From NCBI GenBank assembly GCA_947482805.1, contig CANKLK010000084.1:1-9538 (forward strand): a stretch of 9,538 bases of DNA. The letters are read 5' to 3'. The stretch's first letter is position 1. Each line of letters begins with the position of its first letter. Below, piece by piece: positions 1-5,635 of the stretch. The notes under the pieces were generated by a model, which saw only the letters and a list, made by a program, of their open reading frames with translations, was not told the DNA's origin and ran no database searches. Both the position numbers and the translations under genes were made by a program. Source of the DNA: Flavobacteriaceae bacterium (GTDB taxonomy: Bacteria; Bacteroidota; Bacteroidia; Flavobacteriales; Flavobacteriaceae).

Positions 1-208
1 CCAATCCATAAAAGTGATCTCCATGTAAATGCGAAATAAAAATATGATTGATTTTAGAAAACTTAAGTTTATTTTTTCGAAGTTGAACTTGGGTTCCTTC
101 ACCACAATCAATCAAAAACATTTGGTTTCTAATTTCTAAAACTTGCGAAGTTGGGTTGGTTATGGTTCGTGGAGTTGCTGCATAACAGCCAAGAATGGTT
201 AATTTCAT
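1..208 (-). CDS. rnz: Ribonuclease Z, N-terminal part (cut by window edge)
   Basis: Ribonuclease Z (tRNase Z), the metallo-beta-lactamase-fold endonuclease that removes 3' trailers from tRNA precursors. Only the first 69 residues are present; the rest lies left of base 1. The translation starts MKLTILGCYAATPR, has the LIDCGEGTQ segment at residues 32-40, and ends with HLHGDH at residues 60-65. That is the HxHxDH zinc-binding motif, with H60, H62, D64 and H65 as metal ligands and general base. The ATG at 206-208 is the only plausible start, since the first beta strand begins at once. The gene lies 39 bp downstream of the STAS-like gene on the same strand, so co-transcription is likely. The identification is firm from motif and order; the C-terminal half, with the remaining zinc ligands, cannot be checked. 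Confidence 0.93.
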   Translation of the reverse strand, partial: MKLTILGCYAATPRTITNPTSQVLEIRNQMFLIDCGEGTQVQLRKNKLKFSKINHIFISHLHGDHFYGL

Positions 209-210
209 TT

Positions 211-236
211 ATAATTGATAATGAATAATTGATAAT
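211..236. repeat. 12-bp direct repeat in the leader of rnz
   Basis: ATAATTGATAAT occurs at 211-222 and again at 225-236, separated by GA, giving a 14-bp period. It fills most of the gap between the STAS-like gene and the rnz start codon, so it would form the untranslated linker of their shared mRNA. From memory, similar AATTGATAAT arrays are scattered between genes in flavobacterial genomes; I cannot verify that here. No function is assigned. Confidence 0.6.
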
Positions 237-247
237 TATTCTATTGG

Positions 248-580
248 CTAAAATCCTAAATCGCGTTCAATTTCTTCCATTTCAATAATGTCATGAGCTT
301 CTAAAATTGTAGGAACAAGAATAATATTTTTTGGGACTTTATTAAAATTGAAACTATTGGTAACAAATACAATCGACTTCTTTCCTTCAGTATGCGTTTT
401 AATCAAGTCATTAAAAAGTTTGATATCATCCATTTTCATCACTTTATCATGAGATAAATCAATTATCAAGTTTTGAGATTTAAAACTGGCATACTCATGA
501 TTTAACTTATGATAAAACTCGGCAGTATTACCTTGTGTATTTCTAATAGTTGTGGTATGTCCCTTTTGTTCTACTTTCAT
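248..580 (-). CDS. STAS-like small protein encoded upstream of rnz
   Basis: A 110-residue soluble protein with no signal peptide or membrane segment. The pattern of short beta strands and helices resembles a STAS (SpoIIAA-like) fold: NLIIDLS at 37-43, a helix around 50-63, KSIVFVTNS at 68-76 and NIILVPTILEAHDII at 85-99. In anti-sigma-factor antagonists a phosphorylatable serine follows the 'IDLS' strand, at the helix start. Here that stretch reads KVMKMDD, so the usual phospho-switch appears absent. The gene lies directly upstream of rnz, which suggests a linked role or simply a shared promoter. Database entries for this family may carry the name 'ribonuclease Z' from the neighbour, but the protein has none of the metallo-beta-lactamase motifs. 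The STAS assignment rests on strand pattern alone; that it is a real gene is well supported. Confidence 0.8.
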   Translation of the reverse strand: MKVEQKGHTTTIRNTQGNTAEFYHKLNHEYASFKSQNLIIDLSHDKVMKMDDIKLFNDLIKTHTEGKKSIVFVTNSFNFNKVPKNIILVPTILEAHDIIEMEEIERDLGF

Positions 581-724
581 TTTTAGAAGATGAATAAAAT
601 ATTTATGATGCTAATTTACTAAGATTTTGTTACTATTCATTGATTTTTTACTAGGATAATCAATTAGAAGATGTAGTTCATGGAAAATTATGGTTTTTCA
701 TCGATAAAACACCTATTTTTTTAT

Positions 725-742
725 CATTTCATAGACGAAATG
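725..742. promoter_or_regulatory. Inverted repeat, possible operator
   Basis: CATTTC at 725-730 and GAAATG at 737-742 are perfect 6-bp inverted arms with a 6-bp spacer. The site lies about 105 bp upstream of the candidate -7 box at 845. The size and symmetry would suit a dimeric regulator, but no regulator gene is present in the window and the identity of any binder is unknown. Confidence 0.3.
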
Positions 743-782
743 CACAAAAAAAACGTCAAAAACCCTTGAATCCATTGATTTT

Positions 783-796
783 GTCGATTAAACGAC
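783..796. promoter_or_regulatory. Imperfect palindrome, possible operator
   Basis: GTCGATTAAACGAC has matching outer arms GTCG and CGAC around a 6-bp AT centre. It lies about 50 bp upstream of the candidate -7 box, where an activator could contact RNA polymerase. A binding role is inference only. Confidence 0.3.
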
Positions 797-844
797 TTTT
801 AAGGTTAGTTATCGAAAATATTTTCAGCCAGAAATGTGTTGCCG

Positions 845-852
845 TAGTTTTG
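845..852 (+). promoter_or_regulatory. Bacteroidetes-type -7 promoter element
   Basis: TAGTTTTG matches the Bacteroidetes -7 consensus TAnnTTTG exactly. It lies 28 bp upstream of the start codon at 881, implying a short leader of roughly 20-25 bases. The -33 element is weak: TTTTC at 821-825 stands at the right distance (19-bp spacer) instead of TTTG. A poor -33 box together with upstream palindromes would fit an activator-dependent promoter. Confidence 0.5.
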
Positions 853-880
853 GTGAAGAAATAACAAAGAAACCCAAAAA

Positions 881-1255
881 ATGACAACACCTAATTGCAC
901 TTTGACCCTTGGAAATGTAACAAACTCAAAATTATTTGTTTTTTTCGTTTTGTTATTATTATCTTCAACTGGATCATTTGCTCAAGCTGACACAAATAGC
1001 GTTGTTGAAACTATATCAACTGAGGTTTCTTCATCTAATGATGATAAAATGGTTATCTCTAATGATAAAGCCTTAGCTTCTTCTGCAATGGAATTTGCTG
1101 TTTGGTTTATGGGTACTAAAAAAACTAGTAATGATACTACATCAAACGGAACTTTTAGTAAAAAACAATTAATTAACTCAGGCATTAATACTAACAGTGT
1201 ATTGATCAGATCTTTCTTGAAAAAAGTGTCTACTCAAGAAAAAGGAATTGCATAA
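881..1255 (+). CDS. Small secreted protein of unknown function
   Basis: A 124-residue protein with a Sec signal peptide: polar N-region (1-17), hydrophobic core LFVFFVLLLLSS (18-29) and a cleavage site after SFA or SFAQA (34-36), the form typical of flavobacteria. The mature part is about 90 residues. It begins with a Ser/Thr/Asn-rich stretch (37-68), followed by an aromatic segment EFAVWFMGTKK (71-81), another polar linker, and a C-terminal segment KKQLINSG (94-101) leading to VLIRSFLKKV (107-116). There are no cysteines in the mature part and no lipobox. I recall similar small proteins with a 'WFMG(S/T)K' core in Flavobacterium, but know of no function. The ATG at 881 is the only start that keeps the signal peptide. 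The gene has its own likely promoter and a strong terminator, so it is probably monocistronic. It is convergent with the TPR gene. Confidence 0.82.
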   Translation: MTTPNCTLTLGNVTNSKLFVFFVLLLLSSTGSFAQADTNSVVETISTEVSSSNDDKMVISNDKALASSAMEFAVWFMGTKKTSNDTTSNGTFSKKQLINSGINTNSVLIRSFLKKVSTQEKGIA

Positions 1256-1295
1256 TTATTATTTTTTATAATATATTTTGGTTAGTTTAGGAAAT

Positions 1296-1326
1296 AAAAA
1301 GTCCCGATTTACTTCGGGACTTTTTT
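1296..1326. terminator. Bidirectional rho-independent terminator
   Basis: A perfect 7-bp GC-rich stem, GTCCCGA (1301-1307) with TCGGGAC (1314-1320), encloses a 6-base loop. It is flanked by five A on the left and six T on the right, so both strands carry a U-tract after the hairpin. It can end the secreted-protein gene (stop at 1255) on plus and the TPR gene (stop at 1355) on minus. Confidence 0.9.
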
Positions 1327-1354
1327 ATGCTTTTAATTTTAATATAATTACATG

Positions 1355-2680
1355 TTATTGTTTAGCTTTTAATGCTTTGTATTTATCGGTCATTTCAAGT
1401 GCATTATAAACGCTTAATAAGGTTTTCTTGGCAGCATCATTTTCTGGTTTTAATTCTACAGCTTTTTCAAGATAAGGCAAGACTGATTTGAAACACTTTT
1501 CTCTTTCAGATTTTATAACTTCATATCGCTTGTTGTCTTTTTCTGAAGTTCCTAATTTATTCATTTCTGAAACGTATTTTTCGTCTGCTCTTAATTTTAA
1601 TTCCGATAGATTTAAAAGAGCATTAAAGTAATTTGGATCAATTTCTAATGTTTTTTTGTAATATGTTTCAGCTTCAGCAAGTTTATTTGCATTAGTACTT
1701 ATTACTCCTAGGTTATAAACTAAATCCGCATTATTTGGGTTTTTTGCCAATGCTTCATTAATTAGTTTTGTGTAATTATCAAAATCATTAATTTTTAAAT
1801 ATAAATCAGCTTCCGTTAAAATCAGACCGCTATCTTCCGGATTAGCATTTCTTGCATCAGCAATAGCAGCTTTGGCTTCTTCAATTTTTCCATCTTCAAC
1901 AAGAATTAATGCAATATTTTTATATATTTCACCCACTTTAGATGGGATTTTCTCTTCTCTTGGTTTAGTATGAGATCCTGCTTTTACGGCCACATCACGT
2001 AAAGTTTTATTAGCACCAAAATTTTCCTCTGTTTTAGAAGTAGCATTATAAGCAAAATATAGGGCACCTTCTCCTGTATATTTTAGTCTTTTTAACTCAT
2101 TGTAATATTCCAATGCTTTATCAAAATCTTGAGCATTAACTGAATAACTTGCTGCATAAAATAACTTATCTTGATCTTTTTTGTCTAATTGATAAGCTCC
2201 ATAAAGAACCTCTGAAGCTTGCTTGTATTGCTTTGCATCTGCAAGTGCTACGGCAATTTCTATAAACATAGGTTTAAAAGCAGTAATTGTTTCGTTAATA
2301 TCATCTGTATAAACTTTTTTACCTGTCTTTTTCTCATAATCTAGAGTAGCATTTAAACCCGTTACCAAATCAGAAATTGCTTTTGGGTTTACTAATTTTG
2401 CATAAGCCATTTGAATTTGCTGTTGAGACATTGTTTGATCAATAGCATTTGATTCTAAAACAGGTGTCATTGCTTTATAAAAAGCAGCATAAATTTTATC
2501 ACTTTCTTCTGTTGCAAGTGGCTCAACTTTATTCACTAAAGCTTTATATTCAGCTAAATCATTTCCTTTGATTTCATCTTTTTCATAAATCTTTTTTAAT
2601 TTTTTTAACTCGTCTTTTTGTGCAAAAGACGAAACAGAAACTAATACTGCAGAAGCAAGTATAATGTGTTTAATTCTCAT
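1355..2680 (-). CDS. Secreted TPR-repeat protein downstream of gyrA
   Basis: A 441-residue tetratricopeptide-repeat protein with a signal peptide (MRIKHIILASAVLVSVSSFA, cleavage before QKDEL near residue 21), so probably periplasmic. Helical-hairpin repeats are visible at about 137-168, 172-203, 251-283, 286-316 and most clearly 318-350, where NNADLVYNLG and LAEAETYYKKTLEIDPN show the usual TPR spacing of hydrophobic, Tyr and Pro positions. A charged insertion (about 365-393) precedes a final repeat ending in AVELKPEND. TPR arrays bind partner proteins; the partner here is unknown. No enzymatic domain is visible. The gene follows gyrA on the same strand after 70 bp. No TAnnTTTG box is present in that gap, so some transcription probably comes from read-through of the hairpin between them. 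The leader is A/T-rich with no Shine-Dalgarno sequence. Confidence 0.88.
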   Translation of the reverse strand: MRIKHIILASAVLVSVSSFAQKDELKKLKKIYEKDEIKGNDLAEYKALVNKVEPLATEESDKIYAAFYKAMTPVLESNAIDQTMSQQQIQMAYAKLVNPKAISDLVTGLNATLDYEKKTGKKVYTDDINETITAFKPMFIEIAVALADAKQYKQASEVLYGAYQLDKKDQDKLFYAASYSVNAQDFDKALEYYNELKRLKYTGEGALYFAYNATSKTEENFGANKTLRDVAVKAGSHTKPREEKIPSKVGEIYKNIALILVEDGKIEEAKAAIADARNANPEDSGLILTEADLYLKINDFDNYTKLINEALAKNPNNADLVYNLGVISTNANKLAEAETYYKKTLEIDPNYFNALLNLSELKLRADEKYVSEMNKLGTSEKDNKRYEVIKSEREKCFKSVLPYLEKAVELKPENDAAKKTLLSVYNALEMTDKYKALKAKQ

Positions 2681-2706
2681 TTTTTATTATTTTTAATTTA
2701 TAATTA

Positions 2707-2740
2707 AAATCACCAATTAAAAAATTTCAATTGGTGATTT
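2707..2740 (-). terminator. Hairpin between gyrA and the TPR gene
   Basis: A perfect 12-bp inverted repeat, AAATCACCAATT (2707-2718) and AATTGGTGATTT (2729-2740), with a 10-base loop, 11 bases past the gyrA stop. On the minus strand the stem is followed by the T-rich but mixed TAATTATAAATT, so termination of gyrA may be partial. The purest T-run, CTTTGTTTTTTT, is on the plus-strand side, where no gene is transcribed. Confidence 0.65.
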
Positions 2741-2750
2741 CTTTGTTTTT

Positions 2751-5372
2751 TTATTCATCGTCTTCAGAATCATCTTCAGCATCAGCCTCATCATCTTCAA
2801 TTACTTCGTCATCATCGTCATCCTCATCATCGGCTGAACCATCATCTTCAAGAACTTCTAAAACTGGTTTTACTCTTTCGATAGTTTCAACTTCAATAAT
2901 ATTTCCATCTTCGTCAACTTCAGGTTCTGAGACATCATCTTTCATCACTTTGGTAACTGCAGCAATGGAATCGTTTCCTTTAATATTAATAAGTTTTACA
3001 CCTTGCGTTGCTCTTCCCATTACTCTCAAATCTTCAACCGCCATTCTGATTGTTAATCCAGATTTATTAATAATCATCAAATCATCAGCATCTGTAACCG
3101 AATTAATTGAAATCAGTTTACCTGTTTTCTCCGTAATGTTAAGTGTTTTAACTCCTTTTCCACCACGGTTTGTAATTCTGTATTCATCAAGTGAAGAACG
3201 TTTTCCGTAACCGTTTTCAGCAACTACCAGAATTTCACTTTCCATGTCGTTTACGGTTACCATGCCAATCACTTCATCTGTTTCATCCTTTAAGGTAATT
3301 CCACGAACACCGGAAGCTGTTCTTCCCATCGGACGTGTTTTAGTCTCTTCGAAACGAACTAATTTTCCGGACTTAACAGCCAATATAATTTGGCTTTGAC
3401 CATTTGTTAATTGTGCGCCTAACAATTCGTCATCTTCTCTGATGGTAATTGCCGCAACTCCGTTAACTCTTGGTTTTGAATATTTGTCTAAAGAAGTTTT
3501 CTTAACCTGCCCTTTTTTGGTAACCATAATAAGGTTGTGGCTATTAGTATATTCTTTATCTTTTAAATCTTGGGTGCAGATAAATGCTTTTACCTTATCA
3601 TCAGATTCTATATTTATAAGGTTTTGCAATGCTCTTCCTTTTGCGGTTTTACTACCTTCCGGAATTTCATATACACGCATCCAGAAACATTTTCCTTTTT
3701 GCGTAAAGAACATCATGTATTGATGGTTTGTGGCCACATACATATGCTCTAAGAAATCCTGATCTCTTGTTCCTGCACTTTTTTGTCCAACTCCTCCTCT
3801 ATTTTGAGTTTTGTATTCAGTAAGGTTTGTACGTTTGATATAACCCGCGTGTGAAATTGTAATTACTACATTTTCATCGGCAATCAAATCTTCAATACTT
3901 ACATCTCCGCCAGAATATTCGATAAGTGAACGACGAGCATCTCCATATTTATCTTTGATTTCGATTAGTTCTTCTTTAATCAATTCCATTCTTAATTCTT
4001 TGCTTGCTAATAAATCTCTCAAGCGTTGAATTAATTTCATGATTTCTTCATACTCTGCTCTTAACTTGTCTTGCTCTAAACCTGTTAACTGACGTAGACG
4101 CATTTCAACTATTGCTCTGGCTTGAATATCAGATAAACCAAACCTTTCAATCAATTTACCCCTAGCTTCATCACCATCTTTAGAAGAACGAATCAATGCA
4201 ATTACTTCATCTATATTATCTGAAGCAATTATTAAACCTTCTAAAATATGAGCTCTTTCTTCTGCTTTGCGCAATTCGAATTGCGTTCTTCTAATTACAA
4301 CTTCATGGCGATGCTCTACGAAATAATGAATCAAATCTTTTACGTTCAACATTTGTGGCCTTCCTTTTACCAGCGCTATATTATTAACACTGAAGGAAGA
4401 TTGCAATTGTGTGAACTTATATAGAGTATTCAAAACTACGTTAGGAACAGCATCACGTTTCAATTCATAAACGATACGCATTCCGTTTCTATCCGATTCG
4501 TCACGGATGTTTGAAATACCTTCAATCTTTTTATCGTTAATCAAATCGGCAGTTTTCTTTATCATTTCTGCCTTGTTCACCTGATACGGAATTTCAGAAA
4601 CTATGATAGCCTCTCTTCCGTTTGATTCCTCAAAACTTATTTTTGCTCGAATAACAATTCTTCCTCTTCCTGTTTTGAAGGCTTCACGAACTCCTTCCAT
4701 TCCGTAGATTGTTCCTCCAGTTGGAAAATCCGGCGCTTTGATATGTGTGATTAATTCGTCAATTTCAATATCGTTATTATCAATGTAAGCTAATGTTCCA
4801 TCAATAACTTCAGTTAAATTATGTGGTGCCATATTGGTAGCCATACCAACTGCAATTCCTGACGCTCCGTTAATTAATAAATTTGGAACACGAGTTGGCA
4901 TTACTGTTGGCTCTTGCAATGTATCATCAAAATTCAATTGAAAGTCAACTGTCTCTTTGTCGATATCTGCCATAATGTCTTCTGACATTTTTTTCATTCT
5001 AGCCTCAGTATAACGCATAGCGGCTGGACTATCTCCATCAATAGAACCAAAGTTACCTTGACCGTCAACCAATAAGTAACGTAAACTCCATTCCTGAGCC
5101 ATACGAACCATGGCATCATAAACCGAAGTATCTCCATGTGGGTGATACTTTCCTAAAACCTCTCCAACAATTCTTGCGGATTTTTTGTGAGCTCTATTTG
5201 AAAAAACTCCTAAATCATACATTCCGTATAACACTCTTCGGTGCACTGGCTTTAAACCATCACGCACGTCTGGCAATGCTCTTGAGACAATAACAGACAT
5301 CGAATAATCGATGTAAGCTGATTTCATTTCATCTTCGATGTTAATCGGAATTAATCTTTCTCCGTCAGACAT
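2751..5372 (-). CDS. gyrA: DNA gyrase subunit A
   Basis: The breakage-reunion subunit of DNA gyrase, which with GyrB introduces negative supercoils using ATP. The 873 residues are close to the usual length. The N-terminal winged-helix and tower domains are intact, with the catalytic tyrosine at Y121 in MRYTEARM. The quinolone-determining region is [17 protein letters not shown], with T82 and D86 at the positions of E. coli S83 and D87. The C-terminal DNA-wrapping pinwheel spans about residues 498-810; its GyrA-box is QNRGGVG (523-529), and a related NRGGKG occurs at 735-740. An acidic tail follows: 24 of the last 32 residues are Asp or Glu. The start [16 protein letters not shown] fits the family; the leader is A/T-rich with no Shine-Dalgarno sequence. 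The gene is divergent from clpC, with the TPR gene following on the same strand. Confidence 0.98.
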   Translation of the reverse strand: MSDGERLIPINIEDEMKSAYIDYSMSVIVSRALPDVRDGLKPVHRRVLYGMYDLGVFSNRAHKKSARIVGEVLGKYHPHGDTSVYDAMVRMAQEWSLRYLLVDGQGNFGSIDGDSPAAMRYTEARMKKMSEDIMADIDKETVDFQLNFDDTLQEPTVMPTRVPNLLINGASGIAVGMATNMAPHNLTEVIDGTLAYIDNNDIEIDELITHIKAPDFPTGGTIYGMEGVREAFKTGRGRIVIRAKISFEESNGREAIIVSEIPYQVNKAEMIKKTADLINDKKIEGISNIRDESDRNGMRIVYELKRDAVPNVVLNTLYKFTQLQSSFSVNNIALVKGRPQMLNVKDLIHYFVEHRHEVVIRRTQFELRKAEERAHILEGLIIASDNIDEVIALIRSSKDGDEARGKLIERFGLSDIQARAIVEMRLRQLTGLEQDKLRAEYEEIMKLIQRLRDLLASKELRMELIKEELIEIKDKYGDARRSLIEYSGGDVSIEDLIADENVVITISHAGYIKRTNLTEYKTQNRGGVGQKSAGTRDQDFLEHMYVATNHQYMMFFTQKGKCFWMRVYEIPEGSKTAKGRALQNLINIESDDKVKAFICTQDLKDKEYTNSHNLIMVTKKGQVKKTSLDKYSKPRVNGVAAITIREDDELLGAQLTNGQSQIILAVKSGKLVRFEETKTRPMGRTASGVRGITLKDETDEVIGMVTVNDMESEILVVAENGYGKRSSLDEYRITNRGGKGVKTLNITEKTGKLISINSVTDADDLMIINKSGLTIRMAVEDLRVMGRATQGVKLINIKGNDSIAAVTKVMKDDVSEPEVDEDGNIIEVETIERVKPVLEVLEDDGSADDEDDDDDEVIEDDEADAEDDSEDDE

Positions 5373-5635
5373 ATATTATAAATTATTTAATAAAAATTAG
5401 TTCAATTTCAAAACGTGCTAATATAGAATATTTAAAAATTTTAACATCTTTTTTTACTCATAAATTTCAATGATTTATTAACAAAATAGGGGTTGTTTTT
5501 GGTTAATAAATTACTTGTATAAGCGCTTTCATTATTGGCATTTTTTTTGTCTATTAGCTGACAGTACATTTAGTGGGAATGATTTTTGTTAGGATTGTCA
5601 TTAACAACTAAATATATATCACCAATTCTATATTT
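5373..5635. promoter_or_regulatory. Divergent gyrA/clpC promoter region
   Basis: A 263-bp, very AT-rich gap from which gyrA (minus) and clpC (plus) are both transcribed. It must contain both promoters, but neither has an exact TAnnTTTG box. The nearest for clpC are TACATTTA (5565-5572), TAGGATTG (5590-5597) and GATTTTTG (5581-5588), each one base off. I find no CIRCE element and no CtsR-type heptamer repeat, the usual controllers of clpC in Firmicutes. The palindrome AAGCGCTT (5521-5528) and a longer inverted repeat (5473-5511) are the only symmetrical sites. Confidence 0.6.
5473..5511. repeat. 10-bp perfect inverted repeat upstream of clpC
   Basis: ATTTATTAAC (5473-5482) and GTTAATAAAT (5502-5511) are perfect inverted arms separated by 19 bases. 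The site is about 100 bp upstream of gyrA and 125 bp upstream of clpC. It lacks the GC-rich stem of a terminator, and the arm spacing (about 29 bp centre to centre) is near three helical turns, which would suit protein binding on one DNA face. Chance is possible in such AT-rich DNA. Confidence 0.4.

Larger units (their letters stand above)
581..880. other. Intergenic region with palindromes and a promoter
   Basis: A 300-bp divergent gap between the STAS-like gene (minus) and the secreted-protein gene (plus). I see no convincing open frame or RNA gene. The half nearest the plus-strand gene holds a near-palindrome centred on ATCGAT (696-709), an inverted repeat CATTTC-N6-GAAATG (725-742) and an imperfect palindrome GTCGATTAAACGAC (783-796). 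A TAnnTTTG box follows at 845-852. The clustering suggests a regulated promoter. No exact -7 box was found for the minus-strand gene. Confidence 0.5.

Noticed and set aside
982..1185. Minus-strand open frame of 67 codons inside the secreted-protein gene
   Set aside because: Fully antisense to a gene with a clear signal peptide, and has no recognisable feature of its own.
2731..3210. Plus-strand Ser-rich open frame of 159 codons
   Set aside because: It is the antisense of the gyrA acidic tail: Asp/Glu codons read backwards give Ser-rich output. No promoter or plausible start context.
3442..3752. Two overlapping plus-strand open frames within gyrA
   Set aside because: Both are antisense shadows of conserved gyrA C-terminal coding sequence.
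5127..5129. Thr82 in GyrA as a quinolone-resistance change
   Set aside because: Threonine at this position is the usual residue in Flavobacterium GyrA, so it is not evidence of acquired resistance.
5536..5550. Sigma-54-like promoter (TGGCAT then TTGT at the right spacing)
   Set aside because: The match relies on a run of eight T, lacks the -12 GC, and a housekeeping clpC is an unlikely sigma-54 target.
5619..5627. TCACCAATT shared between the clpC leader and the gyrA-TPR hairpin
   Set aside because: A 9-base match in AT-rich DNA with no symmetry at the clpC copy; most likely chance.
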